Shown: positions 9,014 through 18,725, counted from the first letter of the stretch. The stretch is DNA of 64,000 bases from Actinomycetota bacterium (GCA_003132665.1 PKYN01000009.1:201676-265675), one strand, 5' to 3'. The notes: generated by a model not told the origin, from the letters alone. Numbers and translations are program-made.

Positions 9014-9952
9014 ATGCTCCTACGCGAACTGGACTACGAGCTACCGACCGAGCTAATCGCGCAACGACCGCTCGAGCAGCGTGACCACTCAAGGCTGCTC
9101 GTCTACGAGCGCTCGAGCGGGAAGGTGCGCCAGCGCCGCATCCGCGAGCTGCCCGAGGAGCTGCACGGCGAGCTGGTGGTGGTGAACGACACCCGCGTCG
9201 TTCCGGCGCGGCTGCATCTGCGCAAGTCGACGGGCGGCCAGGTCGAGGTGCTCCTGATCGAGTCGTTTGGAGGCGGCGAGTGGGAGGCGCTGGCGCGTCC
9301 CTCGCGCAAGTTGCGCGCCGGGCAGATCCTGGGCCCGGTGGAGCTTCTGGAGGCGCTCGGCGAGGGACGCTGGCGGATAGCGCTCGAGGGCGAGCCGGCC
9401 GGTGAGGCGCCGCTTCCGCCCTACATCCACGAGAAGCTCGACGATCCCGAGCGCTATCAGACCGTCTATTCCGAGCGGCTGGGCTCGGCGGCGGCGCCGA
9501 CCGCCGGCTTGCACTTCACGCCCGAGCTGCTCGAGCGCCTCGACGTCGAGCGGGTCACCCTCCATGTCGGGCTCGACACCTTCCGCCCGGTGGCAGCGGA
9601 CGACCTGCGCGAGCATCGCCTACACGGCGAGCGCTACGAGGTGGGCGCCGAAAGCAGGCGGAGGATCGAGGCGGCACAGCGCGTGCTGGCGGTTGGAACG
9701 ACGAGTGTGCGCGTGTTGGAAACGCTGGCCCGCGGCGGTCCGCTCGCGGGCCGGACGGATCTCTTCGTCTACCCGCCTTTCGAGTTCAAGCGCGTAGACG
9801 CGCTCCTGACCAATTTCCACCTGCCGCGCTCTTCCTTGCTGGCGCTGGTGATGGCCTTCGCCGGTGTGGAGGAGACACGCGAGCTGTACCGCCTGGCGAT
9901 CGCCGAGCGCTACCGCTTCTACTCCTTCGGCGACGCGATGCTCGTGCTCTGA
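9014..9952 (+). CDS. queA: S-adenosylmethionine:tRNA ribosyltransferase-isomerase
   Basis: LDYELPTELIAQRPLEQRDHSRLLV, VNDTRVVPARL, AAPTAGLHFTPELL, NFHLPRSSLL. Confidence 0.95.
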   Translation: MLLRELDYELPTELIAQRPLEQRDHSRLLVYERSSGKVRQRRIRELPEELHGELVVVNDTRVVPARLHLRKSTGGQVEVLLIESFGGGEWEALARPSRKLRAGQILGPVELLEALGEGRWRIALEGEPAGEAPLPPYIHEKLDDPERYQTVYSERLGSAAAPTAGLHFTPELLERLDVERVTLHVGLDTFRPVAADDLREHRLHGERYEVGAESRRRIEAAQRVLAVGTTSVRVLETLARGGPLAGRTDLFVYPPFEFKRVDALLTNFHLPRSSLLALVMAFAGVEETRELYRLAIAERYRFYSFGDAMLVL

Positions 9953-10078
9953 GCTCGCTTGTCCAATTCGATAGGAAAGGGACGCAAAGCCGTTACAGAC
10001 GCGTGATGCTTTCCTGGATAGCCTTCCCTCAGGGGTCGTGACCGGTCCCTTGGGGGTGTTTGGGAACAGGATGGCCTA

Positions 10079-11200
10079 ATGACCGAGCAACCGACATTCG
10101 AGCTGACGGCGCGAGAGGGCGAGGCGCGAGCCGGTGTGCTCAGGACGGCGCACGGCGAGGTGCGGACGCCCGTCTTCATGCCGGTCGGCACCAAGGCGAG
10201 CGTGAAGAGCGTCGATCCCGACGAACTGCGCGCGCTCGGCGCCGAGATCGTGCTCGCGAACAGCTATCACCTGCACTTCCGCCCCGGTGAAGGGCTCGTC
10301 GAGGAGCTGGGCGGACTGCACGACTTCATGGCCTGGCCGGGCCCGATACTCACCGATTCGGGCGGTTTCCAGGTCTTTTCGCTGCGCGACACACTGCTCG
10401 CCGTGGACGAAGACGGAGTCACCTTCCGCTCGGTCTACGACGGCGAGGCGGCCCGCTTCACGCCCGAGCTCGCGGCCGAGATTCAGCGCCGTCTCGGGTC
10501 GGACATCGCCATGTGCCTCGACGTCTGTTCGCCCGCCGGCGCCGCGCGCGCCGAGCTCGAGCGGGCGATCGAGTTGACCTCGGTCTGGGCGCGGCGGCAG
10601 AGGAAGGCGCCGCGCGCCGCCGGGCAGCTTCTCTTCGGGATCGTCCAGGGCGGCACCGACGAGGAGCTGAGGCGGCGCTCGGCCGAAGAGCTCGGCGCGC
10701 TCGACTTCGACGGTTACGCGCTCGGGGGGCTGAGCGTGGGGGAGGAACGCGCAGCGATGCTGGAAGCAACGGGTTTCTCCGCGCCGCTCCTGCCGGCCGA
10801 GAAGGCTCGCTACTTTATGGGCATCGGCGACCCGGAGGGCGTGCTGGAAGTAATCGAGCGCGGTATCGACATGTTCGACTGCGTGCTACCCACGCGCACC
10901 GCCCGAACCGGCTCGGCGCTGACCTGGGAGGGAAGGATCAATCTGCGCAACGCCCGCTTCGCCCGCGACCGGCGTCCGCTGCAGGAAGGCTGCGATTGTC
11001 CAGCCTGCCGCCGCTTCAGCCGCGCCTACCTGCGCCACCTCGTCAACCAGCAGGAGCTGCTCGGGCTGCGCATGCTCAGCCTGCACAACCTGCGTTTCCT
11101 GATCGATCTCGTGAATGGAGCGCGCGATGCGATCGTGCGCGGGGAGCTCGCCGGCTACAAGCGCGATGCTCTCGATCGGCTGGCTGCGGAGCCGGCGTGA
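10079..11200 (+). CDS. tgt: tRNA-guanine transglycosylase
   Basis: LANSYHLHFRPG, LTDSGGFQVFSL, PTRTARTGSALT, Zn site CDCPACRRFSRAYLRHL. Confidence 0.95.
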   Translation: MTEQPTFELTAREGEARAGVLRTAHGEVRTPVFMPVGTKASVKSVDPDELRALGAEIVLANSYHLHFRPGEGLVEELGGLHDFMAWPGPILTDSGGFQVFSLRDTLLAVDEDGVTFRSVYDGEAARFTPELAAEIQRRLGSDIAMCLDVCSPAGAARAELERAIELTSVWARRQRKAPRAAGQLLFGIVQGGTDEELRRRSAEELGALDFDGYALGGLSVGEERAAMLEATGFSAPLLPAEKARYFMGIGDPEGVLEVIERGIDMFDCVLPTRTARTGSALTWEGRINLRNARFARDRRPLQEGCDCPACRRFSRAYLRHLVNQQELLGLRMLSLHNLRFLIDLVNGARDAIVRGELAGYKRDALDRLAAEPA

Positions 11201-11306
11201 GAGTGCCCAGTTTCCAATCGATCCCGCATGAGGGGAGTGGCAATCTGCACAATTCCAGAGAGGCGTCTGCGCGTTGTCTAGTCTGGCGCCCGATTGAAGG
11301 TCTAGC

Positions 11307-11423
11307 GTGCGCCTCAACTTCGCTCCCGTAATGCTTTTGCCGGAAGAGGCGCCGGCGATCGAAGCCGACGCTTCGGATGAAGGGCGCACAGACGACGCCT
11401 CGAACAGCGAGTCGTCAAGCTAA
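11307..11423 (+). CDS. Possible 38-aa acidic small ORF upstream of secDF
   Basis: GTG-initiated VRLNFAPVMLLPEEAPAIEADASDEGRTDDASNSESSS*, ends 12 nt before the secDF GTG; no homology known to me. Confidence 0.3.
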   Translation: MRLNFAPVMLLPEEAPAIEADASDEGRTDDASNSESSS

Positions 11424-11435
11424 GCTGCAGCTCCA

Positions 11436-14132
11436 GTGTCATCGCGTCGACCCCACATCATCCTGCTCCTGCTGATCGCGGCCACGCTGGCCGCGGTCAT
11501 CGCGTTCGCCGCGCCGAGCTCGCCGCTGTACAAGGCGCCGGCGCTCGGGCTCGATCTCCAGGGCGGCTTGCAGGTGGTGAAGAAGGCTGATCCGCCGCCT
11601 GGCCAGGCCTCGTTGGTGACCAACGAGGCCATGAACCGCTCGCTCAGCATCATGCGCAAGCGCGTCGACAAGCTCGGGGTCTCCGAGCCTGACATTCGCA
11701 GGCAGGGCACTGACGAGATCGTCATCGACCTGCCCGGCGTGAAAGACCCGAAAAGAGCACTGGCGGTAATCGGCAAGAAAGCGGTACTGCAGCTCTTCGA
11801 TCTAGAGACGAAGCTGGTGATCGGAGTATCGGTCAACAACTTCGCGCCTCAGCAGAACTCGATCTTCGATCTTCTCCGAAAGGCCAAGCCGCTGGTGAAG
11901 AGCAAGGGCGCCGAGCACTACTACCTGGTCAAGAAGACGAGCAAACCGATCGCGTCTATCGACGACTCCACCAGTCTCAAGCAGCTTCAGCGTGAGCAGA
12001 AGAAGGGTGAAGTCATCCTCGCCGTGCCGAAGTCGACCACGGTCGTTTCCTGCGACCTGGTAACGAGCAAGGTCTGTCCGGGCGGCCCGAGAGGCGGCTT
12101 CGAGCCCACGAAGAACCAGACCTGGTACTTCCTCTTCGCCTCCCGGCCCAACCTCCAGGGCTCGGACCTGAACGCGGGCGGTATCCGCTCCGAGTTCGGC
12201 TCGAGTGGGCCGCAGGTCGATCTCAGCTTCACGAGCCACGGCAACAAGGTCTTCCACAAGATCACCGCTGACGAGTGGACGCGAGGGAATTCACTACAGG
12301 CTCCTCAGCATTTCGCGGTTGTGCTCGATGGAGAGCTGATCACGTTCCCACAGATCGATCCCCAAAACCAATCTCTCTCCGACGGTATCGACCCCGCGAT
12401 CAGCGGAGCGATCATCGAGGGCATCGGCACGATGAGCGAGGCCAACGACATCGCCACCGTGCTGCAGACCGGTGCGCTACCGATTCCGTTCAAGAACGCT
12501 TCTACAGAGACGGTCTCGGCCACGCTCGGCAAGGACTCGTTGCACCAGGCCTTGGTGGCCGCCATCGTCGGGCTGGCGCTGGTCGTCGTCTTCCTGCTCA
12601 CCCTCTACCGCTTCCTCGGCCTCGTGGCGGTCATCGGTCTGGGTATCTACGCCGCCTTCCTTTACGGAGTGATCCTGGTCTTCAACGTCACCCTCTCGCT
12701 ACCGAGCTTCGCGGGCATGATCCTCACCATCGGCGTCGCGGCCGACGCGAACGTCGTCATCTTCGAGCGCATCAAGGAGGAGTCCCGTGCGGGCAAATCG
12801 GTGAAGGCCGCGGTAGCCACCGGCTACGAGCGCGGCTTCCACACCATCCTCGATGCCAACGTGGTCACCGCGATCACCGCCGCCGTGCTCTTCCTGGTCG
12901 CCACGGCGGGGGTCAAGGGCTTCGCGCTGATGCTGTTGCTCGGTACCGGAATCTCGCTCATCACCGCGGTTGGCGGTACGCGCGCCATGCTGGGATTGCT
13001 CTCCAACTTCCGCTGGTTCAACAACCCGAGCTTCATGGGCGCCCACGGCACCCAGCGCGGACGCTGGCTCCAGATCGACTTCATGCGCAAACGCTTCCTG
13101 TGGCTCGGGATATCGGGAATGGTCGTGCTCGTCAGCGCCCTCTCGCTCGGTCTCAAGGGTCTCAACCTCGGCATCGACTTCAAGGGCGGGACGCAGATCG
13201 AATTCCCGACCTCGCAACCAACGCAGCTCGGAACGGTGCGCGACGTCGTCATCAACGCCACCGGCGAGACCAGCGCTTCGGTGGTGGGCACAGGGAAGAC
13301 GGTCGGCGGCTCGGAGAGCTACAAGGGCTTCCAGATTCGTCTGCGCTCGCCCAGTACCAAGGTCGAGACCCAGCTGGAGAACCAGCTCAAAACGAAGGCG
13401 CACGCGACCGCCCTCAGCAGCCAGACTGTCTCGGCCAGCTTCGCCAGGGATGTCGCGAACAGCGCGATCAAGGCGCTGATCGTCTCCTTCCTGCTGATCA
13501 TCGCCTACATCTCGCTGCGCTTCGACTTCAAGTTCGCCCTGCCGGTGATCGTCGCCGTGCTGCACGACATCGTGATCACGGTCGGGGTCTATGCGCTTAC
13601 GGGCCGGGAGGTGACCACCTCGACGGTGGCCGCGGTGCTGACCGTGCTCGGCTATTCGGTCTACGACACGATCATCATCTTCGACCGTATCCGCGAGAAC
13701 GTGCCCTTGATGCGCCAGGCGCCGTTTGCTCGCATCGCCAACGTGTCGATCTGGGAGACGATCCGTCGCTCCCTGGCAACGACCTTCATCACCCTGCTTC
13801 CCGTGGGAGCTCTCTTCATCGCGGGCGGCGCCACGCTCAAGGACTTCGCCTTCGCGCTGCTGATCGGCATCACGGCGGGCGCCTACTCCTCGATCTTCGT
13901 GGCCGCGCCGCTACTCACTATCTGGAAAGAGCGCGAGCCCGAGTACGCGCGGCGACTCGGTGTCACGGACTTCCAGCGCCTGGGGCGCGGCGAGCCGGTA
14001 GGCAAGGTCTTGCCGCAGCCGGCGATGGCGGTGGCCGAGCAGGTCACAGCGACAGGAATCGAAACCGACGCTGCCAAGCGGGAGCGGCGCCGGCAACGGC
14101 GACGCTCGAGGCCACATGGACGGCCCCGTTAG
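11436..14132 (+). CDS. secDF: Fused protein translocase subunit SecDF
   Basis: 898 aa: SecD (GLDLQGGLQVV, ADANVVIFERIKEE) followed by SecF (GIDFKGGTQIEF, YDTIIIFDRIREN). Confidence 0.93.
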   Translation: MSSRRPHIILLLLIAATLAAVIAFAAPSSPLYKAPALGLDLQGGLQVVKKADPPPGQASLVTNEAMNRSLSIMRKRVDKLGVSEPDIRRQGTDEIVIDLPGVKDPKRALAVIGKKAVLQLFDLETKLVIGVSVNNFAPQQNSIFDLLRKAKPLVKSKGAEHYYLVKKTSKPIASIDDSTSLKQLQREQKKGEVILAVPKSTTVVSCDLVTSKVCPGGPRGGFEPTKNQTWYFLFASRPNLQGSDLNAGGIRSEFGSSGPQVDLSFTSHGNKVFHKITADEWTRGNSLQAPQHFAVVLDGELITFPQIDPQNQSLSDGIDPAISGAIIEGIGTMSEANDIATVLQTGALPIPFKNASTETVSATLGKDSLHQALVAAIVGLALVVVFLLTLYRFLGLVAVIGLGIYAAFLYGVILVFNVTLSLPSFAGMILTIGVAADANVVIFERIKEESRAGKSVKAAVATGYERGFHTILDANVVTAITAAVLFLVATAGVKGFALMLLLGTGISLITAVGGTRAMLGLLSNFRWFNNPSFMGAHGTQRGRWLQIDFMRKRFLWLGISGMVVLVSALSLGLKGLNLGIDFKGGTQIEFPTSQPTQLGTVRDVVINATGETSASVVGTGKTVGGSESYKGFQIRLRSPSTKVETQLENQLKTKAHATALSSQTVSASFARDVANSAIKALIVSFLLIIAYISLRFDFKFALPVIVAVLHDIVITVGVYALTGREVTTSTVAAVLTVLGYSVYDTIIIFDRIRENVPLMRQAPFARIANVSIWETIRRSLATTFITLLPVGALFIAGGATLKDFAFALLIGITAGAYSSIFVAAPLLTIWKEREPEYARRLGVTDFQRLGRGEPVGKVLPQPAMAVAEQVTATGIETDAAKRERRRQRRRSRPHGRPR

Positions 14133-14460
14133 CAACCCGCGGCAACTCGTCACCGAGCTGGCCCTGGCGGCCGTAGGAGTAGCCGCGCTGACCGCGGATA
14201 GGATCGACACCCTGGCCGAGGTCATTGCAGCTCGCAGCAATGTCGCCAGCGTCGACGAAGTACGCGAGTTGCTGCGCGAACAGGTCGAGAGCTGGAGGGA
14301 AGAGGCGGCCCGCGTGGGCGGCCAGGCAGCCTCCCGCGTAAGCGCTCTTGCGCGGGAGCTCGGTCTGGTGACCCGCGAGGAAGCCGACGAGCTGGAGCTA
14401 CGGGTGGCTCAGCTCGAGCACCGCCTGCACCTCATCGAGCGCGACAGCGACTCGGCGTGA
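14116..14460 (+). CDS. Small coiled-coil protein of unknown function
   Basis: ORF overlapping the secDF 3' end and next gene start; heptad-rich C-terminus. Confidence 0.6.
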   Translation: MDGPVSNPRQLVTELALAAVGVAALTADRIDTLAEVIAARSNVASVDEVRELLREQVESWREEAARVGGQAASRVSALARELGLVTREEADELELRVAQLEHRLHLIERDSDSA

Positions 14461-16067
14461 GTCCCATCCTGGCAAGTACAACGCTCTCGAAGCGCTTCCC
14501 CCGGCCTCGCGTCGAGTCGATGCTGGCCGCCGCCACCGCGCTGGTGGGTGTACTCGCTCTCGTCTCGGCTCTCACGCCGGAGCTGGCTGACCGCGCCAAT
14601 CTCGTCAGGAGCGTCCTTCCGCCGGGCTTTCCCGAGCTGGCTCGGGTGCTCGCGCTCTCCTTCGGCCTGGCTCTGCTTCTGCTCTCGCGTTCGCTGGCGC
14701 GCGGGCGCCGGCGGGCCTGGACGCTGGTGCTCGCTGCCGTGATCGGAGTCGCCATCGCTCACCTGGCGAAGGGCCTCGACTTCGAGGAATCCCTCATCAG
14801 CCTGCTCTTGGTGGTCGGGCTTCTGCGCTACCGCTCCCATTTCGACGCCCCCGGTAACCCGGCCGCCCGCCGCCCGGTTGCCGGCACCTTGCTGGCCGTG
14901 ACGGCGATGGTCGGACTGGGCATCGTTTTCGGTACGCGGGGCATGCCCGATCGCGTCGGCGATTTGATCAGCGCGATCGCGGTGCTGCTTACGCTGCGCG
15001 CGCTCATACTCTGGCTCGGCCCCTTACCCGAGCACGTCAGCCAGTCGCTGGAAGAACGGCATCGGGCCAGAGAGCTGGTCGAGAGCTTCGGCTACGACAG
15101 CCTCGTGTTCTTCACTCTCCGGCGCGACAAGAGCTTCTTCTTCTCGCCCAGCGGCGACTCGTTTTTGGCCTATCGCCTGGTCGGCAGCTCGGCGCTGATC
15201 AGCGGCGACCCGGTGGGAAAGCAGAGCGAGTTCGCGGGCCTGGTGGCCGACTTCGTGGCGCGTGCTCGCGACAACGGCTGGCGTGTCGCCGTGGTCGGCG
15301 CCGATCGCGAGCGGCTCCGCCTCTACCGCGAGCAGGGGTTGGGACGGATCATCAAGATCGGCGACGAGGCGTTCATCCGCCCCGAGCTCTTCTCGACGGA
15401 GGGTCGCGCGATACGGAAGGTGCGCCAGTCGGCGCGGAAGGTCTCCGAGCGAGACGGCATCAGCTTTCGCATGGTGCGTGTGAAGGACGCCGACGCCGAG
15501 CTGCGGCTGAGGATCGAGCAGGTATCGGTCGCCTGGCTGGCCGGCCGGCGCGAGCGGGGCTTCTCGATGGCCATGGACGACCTGTTCACGCCCGGCAGCT
15601 TGCTGGCGCTGGCGTTCGACAGAGGCGACGAGCCGATTGCTTTCCTGCATCTGGTTCCCAGCCCTGCCGGCGGCGGCTACTCGCTCTCGACACAAAGGCG
15701 GCTGCCTGGCGGCCCGGGCGGCATCTCCGAGTTTCTGATCGTCGAGTCGCTGGCCTGGGCGCGGGAGGCCGGCGTGCCCGAGCTGTCGCTAAATTTCTGC
15801 GCCTTCCGCAGCCTGCTGAACATCGACGAGCAGGGGCGGCTGCGCTACCGATTGGCCCGCAGGACGCTGCTCGGTCTCGACTCGGTCTTCCAACTCGAGC
15901 GCCTGAGCTCGTTCAGCCACAAGTTCCACCCGGAATGGCGACCGCGATACGTCTGCCTGGAGCGCCTGAGCGACCTGCCTGCGATCGGGTTGGCCTACCT
16001 CCGCGCCGAGTCGCTGATCGCGGCTCCGCGCTCGCCCAGTCGCAAGCGATCGCCGGGATCGGACTAA
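14457..16067 (+). CDS. MprF/LysX-like membrane protein with C-terminal DUF2156 aminoacyltransferase domain
   Basis: N-terminal TMs then YDSLVFFTLRRDKSFFFSPSGDSFLAYRLVGSSALISGDPVG, SLNFCAFRSLL. Confidence 0.85.
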   Translation: MSPILASTTLSKRFPRPRVESMLAAATALVGVLALVSALTPELADRANLVRSVLPPGFPELARVLALSFGLALLLLSRSLARGRRRAWTLVLAAVIGVAIAHLAKGLDFEESLISLLLVVGLLRYRSHFDAPGNPAARRPVAGTLLAVTAMVGLGIVFGTRGMPDRVGDLISAIAVLLTLRALILWLGPLPEHVSQSLEERHRARELVESFGYDSLVFFTLRRDKSFFFSPSGDSFLAYRLVGSSALISGDPVGKQSEFAGLVADFVARARDNGWRVAVVGADRERLRLYREQGLGRIIKIGDEAFIRPELFSTEGRAIRKVRQSARKVSERDGISFRMVRVKDADAELRLRIEQVSVAWLAGRRERGFSMAMDDLFTPGSLLALAFDRGDEPIAFLHLVPSPAGGGYSLSTQRRLPGGPGGISEFLIVESLAWAREAGVPELSLNFCAFRSLLNIDEQGRLRYRLARRTLLGLDSVFQLERLSSFSHKFHPEWRPRYVCLERLSDLPAIGLAYLRAESLIAAPRSPSRKRSPGSD

Positions 16068-16173
16068 GACTTCATTCCGCCAGGCGTTCGGGCTTGACGA
16101 TCCAGGCCGCGTCTTCCGACCGAAAAGCTCTTTTTGGTCGCATGCGCGCGGCTCTTCCTGTCAAACTGCCAGC

Positions 16174-17841
16174 ATGGCCGCGCATCCAACCGCGAGCAAT
16201 CTCGGTCGCCTGTCGGAGATCGCGCAGGTCGCGGTTCGGCACGGCTTCGGCTACCTGCTCGCCCGCCACCACCTTGGCGACCTCATTCCCGGGCGACGGA
16301 AGCTGCGCCTCGACGAGTCGGTCGTCTCGGAGCGAGGCAGGCATCTACGCGCGATGCTCGAGGAGCTCGGCCCGACCTTCGTCAAGTTCGGTCAGCTGCT
16401 CTCGATGCGACCGGACGTGCTTCCGCCCGACGTGATCAGCGAGTTGCGCGCGCTGCAAGACGATGTCAAGCCGTTCGCCTTCAGCGAGGTGCGGCGCGTC
16501 ATTCAGGAAGACTTCGACCAGTCGCTGGAGCGGCTCTTCCTCGAGTTCGACGAACAGCCGGTGGCGGCGGCCTCGATCGGGCAGGTGCACAGAGCCGTGC
16601 TGCCGAACGGCCACGTGGTCGCCGTCAAGGTGCAGCGCCCGGGCGCGCCCGAGCAGATCGAGTCGGATCTGAGCCTGCTCTATCAGGCCGCTCGTATTCT
16701 CAAGGAACGCGTGCGAGCCCTCGACTTCGTCGACGTGCGAGCCGTGGTTGACGAGTTCGCCCGCTCGATCCGCCGCGAGCTCGATTACCACCAGGAAGGC
16801 AGAAACGCCGACATGCTGCGGCGCCAGTTCGCCTCTGACTCGCACGTTCGCGTCCCGCGCATCTACTGGACGTACACGCGCCCGCGTGTGCTCACGCTCG
16901 AGTTCCTGGAAGGGACGCAGTTGGCCGATCTCGACGACGAGTTGTCGAGCGATGAGCGGCGCACGCTGGCGAACAGGGTCGCCAAGACCTGGATGGAGAT
17001 GATCTTCAAGCACGGCGCCTTCCACGGCGATCCGCATCCGGCCAACATCCTCGTGCTGAGCAACGTGGACGAGATCGGGCTGGTCGATTTCGGAATCGTC
17101 GGGCGGCTTTCGGACGAGGACATGGGCCGGCTTACCCGCCTGTTCATCGACGCCGCCGTCGAGAACGTCGACGCGCTGCCGCAGCGCCTCTACGAGCTGG
17201 GCGTGCGCTGTCCGCCCGCCCGCGAGCAGGAGTTCGCGCTGGAGCTGCGCGAGAGCTACTACCGCTACCACGGAGCGAGCCTGGCCGAGATCGATCCGAT
17301 GCAGGTGATCCGAGAAGTCTTCACGATGATCTATTCGCTCAATCTGAGACTGCCGACGCGCTTTCTCCTGCTCGACAAGGCGCTGGCGACTCTCGCGGCG
17401 GTCGGGGTCGAGCTGACCCCCGACTTCAACGTGTTCGAGATCGCCAAGCCCTACGCCCGCGATCTCGTGCGCCGGCGCTTCAGTCCCGAAAGAGTCGTTC
17501 GGCGTGCGCACCGCGACGGCGTCGAGCTGGTGCGGATCGGGCGCGAGCTGCCGGACATTCTGCACGGCGTTCTCACCCAGACCCGCGAGGGGCGGCTCGA
17601 GATCGGCTTCGTGCACAAGGGCCTGGAGGAGGCGGTTCACCAGGTCTCGGTCGCCTTCAACCGGCTCGTGATCGCCTTCATCGTGATGGGCGGATTGCTC
17701 GGCTCGAGCCTGATCGGCATCTTTGCCCACACCGGCCCGAAGGCGCTCGGCGTCAACGTCATCTCGGTGGGCGGCTTCGTGCTCTCGGGCGTGCTCGGTC
17801 TCTGGTTGCTCTGGGGCGTGATTCGCTCCGGACGCCTCTGA
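16174..17841 (+). CDS. ABC1/AarF/UbiB-family atypical kinase
   Basis: GPTFVKFGQLLSMRPDVLP, AAASIGQVHRAVL, AFHGDPHPANILV; C-terminal TMs. Confidence 0.93.
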   Translation: MAAHPTASNLGRLSEIAQVAVRHGFGYLLARHHLGDLIPGRRKLRLDESVVSERGRHLRAMLEELGPTFVKFGQLLSMRPDVLPPDVISELRALQDDVKPFAFSEVRRVIQEDFDQSLERLFLEFDEQPVAAASIGQVHRAVLPNGHVVAVKVQRPGAPEQIESDLSLLYQAARILKERVRALDFVDVRAVVDEFARSIRRELDYHQEGRNADMLRRQFASDSHVRVPRIYWTYTRPRVLTLEFLEGTQLADLDDELSSDERRTLANRVAKTWMEMIFKHGAFHGDPHPANILVLSNVDEIGLVDFGIVGRLSDEDMGRLTRLFIDAAVENVDALPQRLYELGVRCPPAREQEFALELRESYYRYHGASLAEIDPMQVIREVFTMIYSLNLRLPTRFLLLDKALATLAAVGVELTPDFNVFEIAKPYARDLVRRRFSPERVVRRAHRDGVELVRIGRELPDILHGVLTQTREGRLEIGFVHKGLEEAVHQVSVAFNRLVIAFIVMGGLLGSSLIGIFAHTGPKALGVNVISVGGFVLSGVLGLWLLWGVIRSGRL

Positions 17842-17962
17842 ACGATGTCTCGGCGCGCCTCGACCGCGCCGGACGGTTGGGGAAAGCCCGTCACGATTCC
17901 GCCGTAAAAAGGGCTGGAAGAGACACTATTCACGCGTTTCTCGGCCTGTTAGCGTCGCCTGC

Positions 17963-18661
17963 ATGAGCGCAGCAGTCCTTCTCGCCGAGCCAGAGCCCCA
18001 GTTTCGCGGCCTGCTCGAGCGCCAGCTCTCGGTCGCGGGCTTCGCGGTGGTTGAGGCCGGCGCCGGCGCCGAGGCGCTGGCTCTGGCGGAGCAGGCCTTG
18101 CCCGATCTCGTGCTGGTCGGGAACGAGCTGCCCGATGCCTCCGCCGCGGAGCTCTGCAGGCGCCTGCGCGAAGGCGAGCCGGGACGGAGCTGGAACCGAG
18201 AGGTGCCGGTGATCGTGCTCGGCGGCGCCGACTCGGATGCCGTCGATCGGGTTCAAGCTTTCGAGCGCGGTTGCGACGACTATCTGACCCAGCCCTTCCA
18301 CCATCAGGAGCTGGTCGCCCGAATCCGCGCCGTGCTGCGTCGCGCCGCTCCCGACGCGCGCCAGCGTCTGGTCGCCGGCGAGATCGAGCTCGATCGGCAG
18401 ACGCGCCGGGTGACGGTGGCGGGCGAGCGCGTCTTTCTCGCCGCCAAGGAATTCGAGCTGCTGGTCAAGCTGGCCGGGGCGCCGCACTGCGTCTTCTCGA
18501 AAGAGGAATTACTTCGCGAAGTCTGGGGCTACCGCTCGATCGGGCGCACGCGCACGGTCGACTCGCACGCCTCGCGCCTGCGCCGCAAGCTCGCGCGCCC
18601 AGGCGCCGGGCCGTTCGTGATCAACGAGTGGGGAGTGGGCTACCGGCTGCTGGACGGCTAG
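17963..18661 (+). CDS. Atypical (pseudo-receiver) OmpR-family regulator
   Basis: Receiver fold recognisable but PDLVLVGNELPD (D to G), DDYLTQPF (K to Q), LLAEPEPQ; intact C-terminal winged helix REVWGYRSIGRTRTVDSHASRLRRKL. Confidence 0.88.
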   Translation: MSAAVLLAEPEPQFRGLLERQLSVAGFAVVEAGAGAEALALAEQALPDLVLVGNELPDASAAELCRRLREGEPGRSWNREVPVIVLGGADSDAVDRVQAFERGCDDYLTQPFHHQELVARIRAVLRRAAPDARQRLVAGEIELDRQTRRVTVAGERVFLAAKEFELLVKLAGAPHCVFSKEELLREVWGYRSIGRTRTVDSHASRLRRKLARPGAGPFVINEWGVGYRLLDG

Positions 18662-18725
18662 ACGATCGACGTCGAGCGGCTCGGCTTCGTCTTTGGCTCT
18701 AGGCGCCTCGTTCCGCGGTATCTGC

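Noticed and set aside
9958-10078. preQ1 riboswitch upstream of tgt
   Set aside because: No preQ1-I/II signature (small hairpin with A-rich tail); only a GEMM-like fragment, reported separately as low confidence.
12275-14176. 633-aa alternative-frame ORF inside secDF
   Set aside because: Arg/His-rich translation, frame-shifted shadow of SecDF.
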